A stretch of 64,000 bases of DNA from Chitinophaga varians (GTDB lineage Bacteria > Bacteroidota > Bacteroidia > Chitinophagales > Chitinophagaceae): assembly GCF_014529945.1 (NCBI RefSeq), contig NZ_JACVFB010000005.1:62001-126000 (forward strand), given 5' to 3'. Made by a program: the position numbers and the translations under genes. Position 1 is the first letter of the stretch. The number at the start of each line of letters is the position of its first letter. Below, one piece after another: positions 37,229-45,739 of the stretch. The notes below the pieces were generated by a model that saw only the letters and a program-made list of their open reading frames with translations, did no database searches and was not told the DNA's origin.

Positions 37229-37308
37229 AAGAGGTGGAACGCTAATAATATGTATAGAAGGGAAATGTGTGCAAGTGGGTGTTCGCAAGCATAGGTGAAT
37301 GCATTTTG

Positions 37309-37390
37309 AGAGAAATAATTCTTTCTAATTTAAATGAAATTTCTTCAATGTGGTAGTCTTAACGGTTTTTGTTGGTGAAAAAAGTTTAGC
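37309..37390 (-). promoter_or_regulatory. Repeated promoter-like region of precursor 1
   Basis: Shares TTAAATTAGAAAGAA and AACAAAAACCGT (minus-strand sense) with the region at 38031-38117 before precursor 3. TAAATTAG within it matches five of six fixed positions of the TAnnTTTG -7 box, so both are probably promoters of the same class. Confidence 0.4.
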
Positions 37391-37397
37391 AAAAAAC

Positions 37398-37421
37398 AGG
37401 CTGACTCCTTTGAGCCAGCCT
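37398..37421 (-). terminator. Terminator after precursor 2
   Basis: On the minus strand a 10-bp stem (AGGCTGGCTC with GAGTCAGCCT, one G-U pair), loop AAAG, is followed by G and six T, 26 bases after the stop of precursor 2. Confidence 0.8.
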
Positions 37422-37447
37422 TAAGTATGTGCATACAGTATTGTCTG

Positions 37448-37603
37448 TTATACGCAAAGAATGGTTTCGATGCAGCCACGGCAAGTGGTTTCAGCAAAAG
37501 ATGTCTGACAGATGAATTCTTTTTGTTTAGCTTGATTGATGGTCAGCTCGGCGATTTTTACTTTCGCCAGTTGCAGTTTTTTAGGAGAGATTTTCTTTTT
37601 CAT
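37448..37603 (-). CDS. Lanthipeptide-like precursor peptide 2
   Basis: 51 residues from the ATG at 37603; an in-frame ATG at 37615 would add MNAI. Leader KKLQLAKVKIAEL, then NQAKQKEF and a core CQTSFAETTCRGC ending TILCV. The spacing C-x8-C-x2-C-x5-C is the same as in the other two copies and the core is nearly identical to precursor 3. Charge is concentrated in the leader and Cys/Thr in the core, as expected for a modified peptide. An own terminator follows, so the gene is a separate transcription unit or the end of a transcript from precursor 3. Confidence 0.65.
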   Translation of the reverse strand: MKKKISPKKLQLAKVKIAELTINQAKQKEFICQTSFAETTCRGCIETILCV

Positions 37604-37639
37604 AATAGCGTTCATTAAATAAGCAGTCCGCTCCTGTCT

Positions 37640-37678
37640 TTAGCTGCGGAGCAATGCCATGGAGCGGTTGTTCAGCAT
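37640..37678 (-). promoter_or_regulatory. Upstream ORF in leader of precursor 2
   Basis: 13 codons (MLNNRSMALLRS), same length as at 37190-37228 and 37916-37954, 36 bases before the precursor ATG. Confidence 0.4.
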
Positions 37679-37724
37679 GTGAGACAGAAAATAAGTCGGG
37701 TTTAGTCCGTCCTGAATTTACCTT

Positions 37725-37880
37725 TTACAGGCAGATGATGGTTTCGTAGCAGCCACGGCAGGTGGTTTCAGCATACGATGTTTCGCAGATGAAATTTTTC
37801 TGTTTGGGTTGGATGGCATTCAGGTCAGCGATTTTTACTTTTGCCAGCTGCAGTTTTTTTGGAAAAGTGTTCTTTTTCAT
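37725..37880 (-). CDS. Lanthipeptide-like precursor peptide 3
   Basis: 51 residues: leader KKLQLAKVKIADL, linker NAIQPKQKNF and core CETSYAETTCRGC ending TIICL. The N-terminus MKKNTFPKKL is shared with precursor 1, the core with precursor 2, so the three arose by tandem duplication and have been kept in frame. The four Cys and the TTC-x-GC motif are unchanged among all three while linker and other core positions vary, a sign of selection on the peptide. An alternative reading is a small metal-binding Cys peptide, but the leader fits a LanB substrate better. Confidence 0.65.
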   Translation of the reverse strand: MKKNTFPKKLQLAKVKIADLNAIQPKQKNFICETSYAETTCRGCYETIICL

Positions 37881-37915
37881 AAATAGTGAATTACATTAGT
37901 TGTCCTCTCCTGTCT

Positions 37916-37954
37916 TTAGCCTGGAGGCAATGCCATGGAGTGGTTGTTCGGCAT
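37916..37954 (-). promoter_or_regulatory. Upstream ORF in leader of precursor 3
   Basis: 13 codons (MPNNHSMALPPG). Followed by AAGACAGGAG and a minimal ATG-TAA pair shortly before the precursor ATG, as for precursor 1. Confidence 0.4.
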
Positions 37955-38030
37955 ATAAAATTGGAATATGGGTGATGTCTGGTGTGGAAGACGTTAGCAA
38001 GCGGGCTTTGCACAGGTTAAACATGTTGAG

Positions 38031-38117
38031 GGAAATTAAAAGAAATTGGACGTTCTTTCTAATTTAAGGAAATGGAGGTATTTGGAGCAATTTTGACGGT
38101 TTTTGTTTATAAAAAAT
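38031..38117 (-). promoter_or_regulatory. Repeated promoter-like region of precursor 3
   Basis: Second copy of the element described at 37309-37390 (TTAAATTAGAAAGAA and AACAAAAACCGT, minus sense). It lies next to the divergent DoxX-like gene. Confidence 0.4.
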
Positions 38118-38132
38118 AATTGGTCCTATTAC

Positions 38133-38519
38133 ATGAAAGAGAGATTAATACATAAATACGTGAACATGGCGATAGCAGCCGTGTGGATAATAAATGGTTT
38201 ATACTGTAAAGTCTATAACGGGGTACCCCGGCATCAGCAGATTGTGGCCCGTATCCTGGGAGCCGATTACGCCGGAATATTGACTCGTACCATCGGTTGG
38301 CTGGAAGTCTTAATGGCGGTGTGGGTATTGTCAAACATAAAATCCCGTTGGTGCGCTGTTTCACAAATTTTTCTGGTATTCGCGATGAACGTCATTGAAT
38401 TTTTGGTAGTGCCGGATTTACTGTTGTTTGGAAGAATGAATATTGTCGTGGCTACTTTTTTTATCTTTATTATATACTGGAATCAGTTTGGTTTTTATCG
38501 TACCAATACAAATTGTTGA
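38133..38519 (+). CDS. DoxX-like membrane protein
   Basis: 128 residues from the ATG at 38133. Four membrane segments (about 8-25, 45-70, 76-95 and 98-120) with a GWLEVLMAVWVL segment like those of the DoxX-like family. It is the first gene of an overlapping set of four: its TGA shares one base with the ATG of the DUF2071 gene. DoxX-like proteins are of varied or unknown role in the inner membrane. The operon's promoter must lie in the gap with the divergent lanthipeptide-like gene 3. Confidence 0.7.
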   Translation: MKERLIHKYVNMAIAAVWIINGLYCKVYNGVPRHQQIVARILGADYAGILTRTIGWLEVLMAVWVLSNIKSRWCAVSQIFLVFAMNVIEFLVVPDLLLFGRMNIVVATFFIFIIYWNQFGFYRTNTNC

Positions 38520-39259
38520 TGTTGACGTTACTTAAAAATCACCCTTTTGCTGTAGAAGCATATTTCGAAAGCTCTTTGGTGCTGACTTATGCCGTTCCTG
38601 AAGCGATGTTACGTCCGCTGGTGCCGGCCAAACTGGAGTTGGAGCTGTTCGATCATCAATGGGCATTTATAGCAGTGGCGGTAGTGCAAACCCGTCATCT
38701 GCGTCCGAAAGGGTTTCCGGAATTTATGGGCCATGACTTTGTGCTGACTGGTTACCGTGTTTTTGTACGATATACGAATAGCCAGGGGAAGAAGCTGCGG
38801 GGATTGTATATTTTGAAATCGGAAACAGATAAAAGGAAGATGGAGATGCTTGGCAACCTGTTTACGCGTTACCGTTATACCACTACCGATATTGAGGTGG
38901 AAAATGGGGCGGATTTTATCCATGTAACATCCGTTAAATCCGGTATGGATGTCGCTGTGGACCTGACCGATCCGGATGCAGCACTCCCTGCGGGCTCACC
39001 TTTTAATAACTGGAAAGAGGCCCGTCGTTTTGCCGGTCCTTTGCCATTTACATTTACCTGTAATGATATGTCAGATAAGGTGTTGATCATTGAAGGCGTA
39101 CGGGAAAACTGGACACCCAGGCCCGTCGCCGTGGTGGCCGCGAAGGTAGACTTTATGAATCGGCCGGAATGGAAGGATGCTGTGTTGGCGAATGCCTTTT
39201 TGATTCAGCATATTCCTTATTACTGGAAAAAGGGCAAAGTCGATATATGGAAAGGGTAA
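38519..39259 (+). CDS. DUF2071 family protein (YqjF-like)
   Basis: 246 residues from the ATG at 38519, which overlaps the previous stop by one base; a TTG at 38513 is less likely. The start FAVEAYFESSLVLTYAVPEAMLRPLVPAKLELE and the later ADFIHVTSVKSG and LPFTFTCNDMSDKVLIIEGVRENW segments match the DUF2071 (acetoacetate-decarboxylase-like fold) family of unknown activity. It overlaps the methyltransferase gene by 13 bases, so translation of the two is coupled. Confidence 0.8.
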   Translation: MLTLLKNHPFAVEAYFESSLVLTYAVPEAMLRPLVPAKLELELFDHQWAFIAVAVVQTRHLRPKGFPEFMGHDFVLTGYRVFVRYTNSQGKKLRGLYILKSETDKRKMEMLGNLFTRYRYTTTDIEVENGADFIHVTSVKSGMDVAVDLTDPDAALPAGSPFNNWKEARRFAGPLPFTFTCNDMSDKVLIIEGVRENWTPRPVAVVAAKVDFMNRPEWKDAVLANAFLIQHIPYYWKKGKVDIWKG

Positions 39260-39979
39260 AGCGGAAGGCCTTTCAGGGCGTTATGAATATTATCCGGTTC
39301 AACTGGCATTTCTACGTGCTATCGGTAGCATTGTTGATAACTGGTTTGTTTTTTCGTCACCTTGTTCCTGTGCAGGTGTTGTTGTGGCTGCTGACGGCCA
39401 GCGTGGTGTTGTCTTTGAGCGTTTCCTGGTATGTCTACGATGCTTCCCGGCTATATCAGTTGCATTGGCTGGATGGTTTAAACATGCGCACTAACGGACG
39501 GATTGTTAATATTAATGCTGGTTTTGACGAAACCAGTCACCTGCTGGCTCAAAAATATCCCGCCGCACAGCTCCGTGTCTTTGATTTCTACGACCCCCTA
39601 AAACATACCGAAGTATCTATTGAGCGGGCGAGAAAAGTATATCCTCCTTATCCGGGAACGGAAATAGTCAGCACCTCAGCAATCCCTTTGGATACCGCAT
39701 CTACAGACGTTATCTTTCTGTTGATGGCCGCTCATGAAATAAGAGATTTCCGGGAGCGCAGCATTTTCTTTGGGCAGCTATGCGATAGCCTGCATGAAAA
39801 TGGACGGCTGATAGTGCTGGAGCATTTAAGAGACCCGCTTAATTTTATAGCCTATAATATTGGCTGCTTCCACTTTTTTTCCGGAAAGTCCTGGCGGCGG
39901 GTGTTTGCTTTGTCCCGATTAACTGTTGAAGAAGAACGCAGGATTACCCCTTTCTTATCAGCCTTTATACTTTGTAAAA

Positions 39980-39996
<17 letters not shown>
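39247..39996 (+). CDS. Membrane-anchored SAM-dependent methyltransferase
   Basis: 249 residues from the ATG at 39247; an upstream in-frame extension lies wholly within the DUF2071 gene. Two hydrophobic helices (about 18-70) anchor the protein, then a class I methyltransferase fold with a degenerate motif I (GRIVNINAGFDETSHLL), acidic strand ends VFDFYDP and VIFLLMAAHEIRDF, and GRLIVLEHLRDPLNF. The glycine-rich loop is weak, so activity is uncertain. Overlaps both neighbours. Confidence 0.7.
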
Positions 39997-40448
<452 letters not shown>

Positions 40449-40565
40449 TGCGTTTATATAACTACAATGAATACACGAGCATGAGAATACAGTGTGACGT
40501 AATATATTCGTTTGTTACTGTATTAGCATTCCCTGGTCCGGTGAAATGCCGGTTGGTAGTACGTT

Positions 40566-41318
40566 CTATATTTCGTAGGTGATCACCAGTTTCGGACGGC
40601 CGGCTACATTTGTATTACGAGGACCTGTGAAGATCAGGCTGCGGTAGTAGGCTTCTGTTTGCAGTTGCATGCTAAAGCCGTTATTCTGCCCGCTGTTGAT
40701 GAGGTCCTGTACCAGGGAGGTAACGTTAAGGGTTACACTGTAATTCCACTGAGAAGTAGAGGCCGGAATGGCTACCTGATTGGTGGTAGTAGTCGCCGGT
40801 TGGTTATTCCAGGTAATGGTGCTGGCAGTCCAGGATCCGGTTACACGTTTGATCCAGGCAGGGTTAGTGCCGGAAGAATTGTACGGAGAACCTGGGTAGT
40901 AGGAGTTGCCCTGTGGCGCTGCGGCGCTGCTGGTCACACCGGTAAAGGTAAGTGTGGCAGAAACGATGGTAGTGCCAGCCGGAATGGTGCTAAGGCCATT
41001 GAATCTGAAGAACTGACGGCCGGTGCCAGGTGTGCCCTGGAAGGTCCATGAAAGCGCCAGGAAATCGGTCTCAGAACTGAAGTTGCGGTTCACCCAGTCC
41101 GGATGATTGTAAACAGCCGCGTCGTCCTGGGTACCAGCGCCTTTAGCGAGAGGATCGCCGATGCCGAGGGTAATGGTTTTTTTGCCGTCTTTAATCTGAG
41201 CATTGAAGGCCTGATCATGCTGCTGTGGAGTTGGATCTATTGCCAGGTCTTTACGACAGCTGGTTATCATTACCGTTGATGCTAAGATAAGGGTAACAAA
41301 GACGTTAGAGATTTTCAT
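40566..41318 (-). CDS. Lipoprotein with DNRLRE-type beta domain
   Basis: 250 residues; lipobox ITSC followed by RKDLAID. The mature protein from about 50 has the features of a DNRLRE domain (also CBM96-like): TITLGIGDPLAKGAGTQDDAA at the start, LALSWTF, FFRFNGLSTIPAGTTIVSATLTF, ITWNNQPATTTTNQV, NVTSLVQDLINSGQNNGFSMQL and the terminal RPKLVITYE. Such domains are surface or extracellular carbohydrate-binding modules. It stands alone on the minus strand with 360 bases upstream before the next gene. Confidence 0.85.
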   Translation of the reverse strand: MKISNVFVTLILASTVMITSCRKDLAIDPTPQQHDQAFNAQIKDGKKTITLGIGDPLAKGAGTQDDAAVYNHPDWVNRNFSSETDFLALSWTFQGTPGTGRQFFRFNGLSTIPAGTTIVSATLTFTGVTSSAAAPQGNSYYPGSPYNSSGTNPAWIKRVTGSWTASTITWNNQPATTTTNQVAIPASTSQWNYSVTLNVTSLVQDLINSGQNNGFSMQLQTEAYYRSLIFTGPRNTNVAGRPKLVITYEI

Positions 41319-41622
41319 ACATTAAAGGTTAAGTGAGTAATAAAAAATGGATAAACGCAAAGAGGTATGAATGCCTTATGAAAGCATCATTATTATTGGC
41401 ACAAGAAAATAGCATGTTAACAAATTAATAGGGCATTTTCACAAAGGTCCGGGTTGATAGTGGTTCAGTTATTTTGAGTTTTCAGGATGGGGGATTTACG
41501 ATACCATCTATACAAAGATAGGTATTCAGTTTTCATAAAATTGAAAAATAAAAACTAGATAGTTTTACAGGAATGCTAATAGAGCGGATGTAGGAGTAGC
41601 TTAGTGCTGGTGTAATAAAAAA
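41319..41622. other. Intergenic region upstream of the DNRLRE gene
   Basis: About 300 AT-rich bases without a plausible ORF on either strand. It must hold the promoter of the minus-strand lipoprotein gene; I find no clear TAnnTTTG match. Confidence 0.4.
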
Positions 41623-41648
41623 GCCTTCAGGTTCTTAAACTTGAAGGC
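41623..41648 (-). terminator. Terminator after the small exported protein gene
   Basis: Stem arms GCCTTCAGGTT and AACTTGAAGGC flank a CTTA loop; one G-U pair. On the minus strand a T6 run follows, 30 bases after the stop at 41678. Confidence 0.85.
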
Positions 41649-41677
41649 CTGTGCCTTGTCAACTTTATAGCGGCTAT

Positions 41678-41992
41678 TTAGTTAACCGTCGCGCTGACGA
41701 AGGTGCTTGTTATGACGCCGGATGCATGCATGTTGTAGCGTGCGTCATAGATGTAATAACTCTGACCGATGTTGGCCTGTACGCCAATGCCCCCTACCGT
41801 AATATTTCCCGCAAATGCACCATCGATATAGAGTGTGGCATTAGGAACGAGATCTCCATTGATGTATGTAACGAAAAAGAAAACATAATCAGTTCTTTCG
41901 TTGGCAACTGGAGTCGAATGGGCGTTTGAATGAGTAACATTGATGAAGCTTAATGAAAAAAGAGCCAGGGTTAATAGAACTATTTTTTTCAT
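41678..41992 (-). CDS. Small exported protein
   Basis: 104 residues from the ATG at 41992, which starts a signal peptide (MKKIVLLTLALFSLSFINVTHS); the frame is open 15 codons further upstream but without a start signal. The mature part of about 80 residues is beta-rich with VTYINGDLVPNATLYIDGAF and a GGIGVQANIGQSYYIYD stretch. No family recognised. It is divergent from the DUF3667 remnant. Confidence 0.65.
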   Translation of the reverse strand: MKKIVLLTLALFSLSFINVTHSNAHSTPVANERTDYVFFFVTYINGDLVPNATLYIDGAFAGNITVGGIGVQANIGQSYYIYDARYNMHASGVITSTFVSATVN

Positions 41993-42082
41993 AAAATTTG
42001 GGTTTCCGTAAAGGTCTGCAATCTCTGCGCGAGGCATCGGCAGTTGATACCGTAATTTTTCTTTTCCCGTAAAAAAATCTGC

Positions 42083-42090
42083 TATATTTG
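42083..42090 (+). promoter_or_regulatory. -7 box (TATATTTG) before the DUF3667 gene
   Basis: An exact TAnnTTTG match, 21 bases before the presumed TTG start of the truncated DUF3667 gene. Confidence 0.55.
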
Positions 42091-42111
42091 GGGCCCCTTA
42101 ACCTCGTTACC

Positions 42112-42366
42112 TTGAAAACACAGCCCTTACGCCAACAACAAAATTGTCTGAATTGCGGGAATGATGTACCAAACAGATTCTGCGGCTATTGCGGACAGGA
42201 AAATACTGTTCCTCACGAAACCTTTGGCCATCTTGTAAAACACTTCGTAGCAGATATTTTCCACTATGATTCCCAGTTTTTATTGACATTAAAATATCTG
42301 TTTACCAAACCTGGTTTTCTTTCCCGCCAATTGCCCTTATCAGCGGATCAAAAGGGAGCATCATGA
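42112..42366 (+). pseudogene. Truncated DUF3667 protein, interrupted by prophage DNA
   Basis: The coding part has the usual N-terminus: a zinc ribbon (CLNCGNDVPNRFCGYCGQ) then FGHLVKHFVADIFHYDSQFLLTLKYLFTKPGFLSRQ, at which point intact relatives continue into membrane segments. Here the homology ends near 42330 and a short unrelated tail (LPLSADQKGAS) runs to a stop. No ATG is available; a TTG at 42112 is the likeliest start. The rest of the gene is not found on the far side of the phage segment. Confidence 0.75.
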
Positions 42367-42922
42367 TATCATTGATATCGTCCGGTATAACTACAAAACC
42401 TACGGCGGGGGAATTATTCCGCGCCTGCTGAAAGGGGCTGTGGCCGAGGTGAGCTTCTACGGAACTGATTGGGAGACCGGCCTACCAGTAAAGATTCGCC
42501 CGGACTATTTCAACATTGAGGAAAACATCGGCGTCAACGCTATTATTTCCTTCAAGACCACCTCTGCGCAGAGCCTTAGCAAATTCCTCTACGATTCTGC
42601 TAAATACCAGTATTAGCTTTCTGAGGGAATGTATTTACAGGTGCCGTCAGAGATTAGCGGCAGGCAGTTTAAGGCAGTCTTTACCATCATGCTGCAGACC
42701 GTTCCTCCTTATCTGGTGGCAGTGTTTTTCTGGAGCCCAGAGGATCTGGCCAATGGTAAGTATAAATACCGTACTGCATTGATTACTGTCAAGGAGTGTG
42801 GGGAGAAATTGAGCTGGCCTGGCTTTGATGCAAATGCTGAAAACGGAGATTGTGGCATCATTCATATGAAACAACCGGAGTGGAGCTTCAAGGAGCTGCA
42901 CTCGGTAGACATTGACGAATAA
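42326..42922 (+). pseudogene. PD-(D/E)XK nuclease-like phage exonuclease, broken
   Basis: One reading frame (from the junction at about 42326) encodes EHHDIIDIVRYNYKTYGGGI, then FYGTDWETGLPVKIRPDYF and NAIISFKTTSAQSLSKF, the spacing of the RPD and (x)xK nuclease motifs of RecE-like PD-(D/E)XK proteins encoded beside phage recombinases. A TAG at 42614-42616 interrupts the frame, which then continues LSEGMYLQVPSEISGRQFKA and on to 42922. The N-terminus is missing. The stop and the truncation show a decayed gene. Confidence 0.7.
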
Positions 42923-42932
42923 AACACATAGC

Positions 42933-43244
42933 ATGAACAGAAATATCAAGCAGATCAGCGCTATTGGTACTATTATTCAGCTCTGTCTGGAAATCCAGAA
43001 CAAAGGTATGGGGACAGCTTTTGTGGAGTTCACCGGTCATACCGGTACTCTCTTTGGCAGATTCTTTATTCCGGAGTGGAAGGGTGGTGCACACGCTGAA
43101 TACGCCTTCCAGGTACAATTTGACCAGAAGCACTACGAACCGGAAAAAGCAATCATGCTGATCACCAATCTGCAGGATGTTATCTATACCGGTGTATTCC
43201 CGAAAGATTTTAACCATGTCTCCGGAACCGTGTCTGCTGGCTGA
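42933..43244 (+). CDS. Hypothetical phage-derived protein
   Basis: 103 residues from the ATG at 42933, directly after the broken nuclease. Contains GTAFVEFTGHTGTLFGRFFIPEWKGG and a beta-rich FQVQFDQKHYEPEKAIMLI stretch. No family is recognised. Its frame is intact, unlike its neighbours. The following remnant overlaps its last 29 bases, as phage genes often do. Confidence 0.5.
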   Translation: MNRNIKQISAIGTIIQLCLEIQNKGMGTAFVEFTGHTGTLFGRFFIPEWKGGAHAEYAFQVQFDQKHYEPEKAIMLITNLQDVIYTGVFPKDFNHVSGTVSAG

Positions 43245-43366
43245 CGCCTTGTCTGTGTTCTACCAGGACAAAACACCTTTATGCTACGGTAGGACCGGTG
43301 ATCGTATCCGGATAATCTCTGAGCACGGCGCCGTCCCGATCGTAGAAGATAAAAAGAGTAATCGGC
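43216..43366 (+). pseudogene. Remnant of a small phage protein
   Basis: From an ATG at 43216, ALSVFYQDKTPLCYGRTGD followed by RIRIISEHGAVPIVEDKK reads like a short phage accessory protein of beta strands. After about codon 50 the frame loses coherence and runs into methyltransferase sequence in a different phase. Confidence 0.4.
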
Positions 43367-43650
43367 GGCTTTGCGGAGAACTCGGAAGCCTTCCTGGCAC
43401 GCCAAGAGCATTCGAGAGGAGTACCACTACCAGAAAGAATCCAGCGCATGACCAATGGAAAAACTGGCCAACTCAACCCCCGGTTTGTTCTGGAGATGAT
43501 GGGTTTCCCTCCGGACTGGACGGAATTACCTTTTCTGAATGGCGAACAGAAAGCATAAAAGCTGCTGGAAATGACGTTGTTCTAAATGTCGTGCTTCAAA
43601 TTTTTAAATCCATAGAGGCATACAGGCACGTAACCGGATTGGGTTGTGCG
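43366..43650 (+). pseudogene. 3' remnant of a phage DNA cytosine methyltransferase
   Basis: One frame gives RVPLPERIQRM-like sequence followed by GQLNPRFVLEMMGFPPDWTE and LPFLNGEQKA before a stop. A second frame then gives GNDVVLNVVLQIFKSIEAY. These are the last blocks of phage C5-cytosine methyltransferases, in the right order but different phases, so at least one frameshift separates them and the catalytic part is lost. Confidence 0.6.
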
Positions 43651-43684
43651 TAGATAAAAAAACGGCTGAATTACAATCTATGTA

Positions 43685-43876
43685 TCAAAGGTGTTTTATC
43701 ATGGTTTGGGCGAAGTGAGTAACCACAGGAGCCTCTGTAGGTTTGGGTTTTATAGTGTAAACATTAAAGCATTGCATTGGACCGAGTGGCTGCCATCCTT
43801 CTCTTATGTGATTCTTAACGTAAACTACTAATTGGTTTGTCTCGGTGGCGTCCAAAACTATATAGTCGGTGATCAT
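43685..43876 (-). CDS. DUF1737-like small protein
   Basis: 63 residues from the ATG at 43876 (an ATG at 43915 is also possible). TDYIVLDATETNQLVVYVKN, REGWQPLGPM and a final FAQTMIK match the DUF1737 pattern of a small alpha/beta domain of unknown function often found in phages and accessory regions. It is on the strand opposite to the prophage genes. Confidence 0.6.
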   Translation of the reverse strand: MITDYIVLDATETNQLVVYVKNHIREGWQPLGPMQCFNVYTIKPKPTEAPVVTHFAQTMIKHL

Positions 43877-43944
43877 AAAAATTGCTGGTTTGAATATTAA
43901 AAGGCACCACCGCAAACTCGGAAGCGGTGGTGCTGTGATGGTTG

Positions 43945-44178
43945 TTAGTTTGGGCTTGTAAGCAAAATTTGGAATAAGGTGATTAATGCTTCATGCTGAT
44001 CCCATGACCAAGCAATGCTGCCTTCATTAGTCTTTGTATGGATTTCGTCCGAAAAAATTATTTCTTCTGAATCCTTACCTGGGATTAGTATTTCGAGGCG
44101 TACTGATTTTTCAGAGAGCCTGTGTACTAAAACCTGGTTTCCGCGTGCTGTTCTAAAGCTGTTAGGTATTTTATTCAT
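43945..44178 (-). CDS. Hypothetical protein in the prophage remnant
   Basis: 77 residues from the ATG at 44178, upstream of the DUF1737-like gene on the same strand, 68 bases apart. Mixed beta structure with NQVLVHRLSEKSVRLEILIP and an acidic EEIIFSDEIHTKTNEGS. No family recognised; the two minus-strand genes may form a small accessory or control unit of the phage. Confidence 0.45.
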   Translation of the reverse strand: MNKIPNSFRTARGNQVLVHRLSEKSVRLEILIPGKDSEEIIFSDEIHTKTNEGSIAWSWDQHEALITLFQILLTSPN

Positions 44179-44303
44179 TTTATAAAAGTTTGTAAATAAG
44201 ATCAACAATATTTAGTTCACATAGTGGTATAAGGAAATCGGATATATTTTTTGCTAATACTTCACCCTCAATTTTTGTTGTCCACATATAAAGTGATTTT
44301 AAA

Positions 44304-44702
44304 ATGAACCTGAAAAAATTTGATTCCGTCAATACTGTGGCTACAGGCCGCGGTAAAATGACAATTTCGTTTAACCATTCCGGTGTTATCGCAATCTCTG
44401 GTAAAGCTTGCGAGGCAATGGGTGTAGAGAGTACAGTCTGTCTCTATAAAGATGAGGATTCGGAAAGGGACTGGTATGTAATGCCTGACGGTCCCGACGG
44501 GTTTCACCTGAGAAAAAACACCACGAAAGGGTCCGGCAGCGCTTTCAACTCAACGCCCCTTGCCCGGCAGGTACTGCTCGATCTCGATTGGAATGAAAAA
44601 AAGGCAGCTATCTGTCGTATCGTGCCAAACCCTGTGGAGGTGAAAGGAGTCGGAAGACTATACCCTATTTTGATTTCATCGGCCCGGAAACCGGAGTTAT
44701 AG
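44304..44702 (+). CDS. Hypothetical phage protein
   Basis: 132 residues, preceded by a 125-base gap with the divergent start at 44178. Starts MNLKKFDSVNTVATGRGKMT and has a beta pattern ISFNHSGVIAISGKACEAMG. A frame of this length is intact. No recognised family. It begins the plus-strand block that continues into the replication gene. Confidence 0.55.
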   Translation: MNLKKFDSVNTVATGRGKMTISFNHSGVIAISGKACEAMGVESTVCLYKDEDSERDWYVMPDGPDGFHLRKNTTKGSGSAFNSTPLARQVLLDLDWNEKKAAICRIVPNPVEVKGVGRLYPILISSARKPEL

Positions 44703-44720
44703 CCCATTTAAATTAGACCT

Positions 44721-45552
44721 ATGGCAAAAGATCCAACTTTTCCGTTTTACGCACAGGACTAATTGGTGGATACCATCAGGTGGTCTCGTGGCATGAAAAG
44801 TCTTCATGTCGACCTGCTTGCTGAAAGCTGGATTAACGGAGGGCTCATTGATGAAGGTGATCACCCTTTAGGATTGGAGGGTGAGGACCTGGAGCTTTGG
44901 GGCCGGATAAAACATAAGTGGGAAAAAAGGCTTGGGTTTTGGGTAAATCCCAAATTGGAGGAAACCCGCGCGCGGCGTGAAAGTTTCCGCGAAAAGCAAA
45001 AAGAGTCCGGTAAAAAAGGGGGCGTCCGAAAAAGGCCACAGTGGTTGAGTCTGATGGAACTGAAAAAGCCAACCCTTTTTTTCTCAAAACCCAAATGAAA
45101 CCCCTTTAGAAAAGGAAAATGAAAAAGAGAAAGAAATTGAAAAAAAGGAAGGGGTTGCAGGGGAAACCATACTGACCAGGTACCTGATTCCGGAGATGCT
45201 GTCCGTGTGGAAAAAACATTCCCCCAGCTATCCAGAAGACCGGGTAAAAGATTTCGAGGCGCTGGGAGGTCTGGCAGAATTCCTGTGTAAACGCCTTAGC
45301 GTGCCGTATAATCCCCGTGACAGTGGCGTGGCGGATAGTGTGCTCGCAGAATGGGAGAAGGTGTCGGAATTCGCCTGTAAACACGTTTTTTTTAAAAACT
45401 ACAGCTTGCAGCAGGTAAACACGCATTCACAAAACATTTTTCAATCGTTGTATAATGGAGCAAGAAGAAAAACGAACCAACCGAACCAACCGAACCTTCA
45501 GCCTGGAGGATTTGCTATACCAGCTGGTCCCCGTAAATACGGAAAGCTTTGA
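44721..45552 (+). pseudogene. Phage replication-initiation protein, broken
   Basis: The start MAKDPTFPFYAQD is followed by a TAA at 44760-44762, then the same frame continues LVDTIRWSRGMKSLHVDLLA, the beginning shared by DUF1376/Lin1753-like phage replication proteins. Near 45030 the coherent reading moves to another frame (KATVVESDGTEKANPFF) and near 45080 to a third (NPNETPLEKENEKEKEIEKK), which runs to the 3' end with YPEDRVKDFEALGGLAEFLC. The lesions are one nonsense codon and two frameshifts. Confidence 0.7.
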
Positions 45553-45739
45553 GCTGACCCCGGAGGAGGCGGAAGCAGCTCTCCGTGATGCGCAGTGCCG
45601 TAAGGGGGACCGGATAAAGTACAAGCTGGACAAAGAGCGCCGTCTGTTATGGGAGACGGAGCTCCTCCGCCCATGGACACCGACGGAAATGATGGCGTTC
45701 GTGGAGTGGAAAGCCACCCAGCGCGGCTTGACCTGGTGA
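45455..45739 (+). CDS. Hypothetical phage protein next to the DnaC-like ATPase
   Basis: 94 residues. LEDLLYQLVPVNTESFELTPEEAEAALRDAQCRKG reads as an alpha-helical domain, and the end is MMAFVEWKATQRGLTW. Its TGA shares an A with the ATG of the ATPase gene (TGATG), a translational coupling. It may be the N-terminal subunit or loader partner of the ATPase. Confidence 0.6.
   Translation: MEQEEKRTNRTNRTFSLEDLLYQLVPVNTESFELTPEEAEAALRDAQCRKGDRIKYKLDKERRLLWETELLRPWTPTEMMAFVEWKATQRGLTW

Noticed and set aside
36994..38117. CRISPR array or simple repeat explanation for the threefold repeat
   Set aside because: The units are about 290-390 bases with open, conserved reading frames and variable linkers, not short repeats with uniform spacers.
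42614..42616. TAG in the phage nuclease as a recoded amber codon
   Set aside because: Neighbouring phage genes also carry TAA and frameshifts and the nuclease lacks its N-terminus, so decay is the simpler explanation.
43177..43653. A single 158-codon ORF through the phage region
   Set aside because: It joins pieces of two different genes in a frame that fits neither; the methyltransferase motifs lie in two frames, so it is a pseudogene mosaic.
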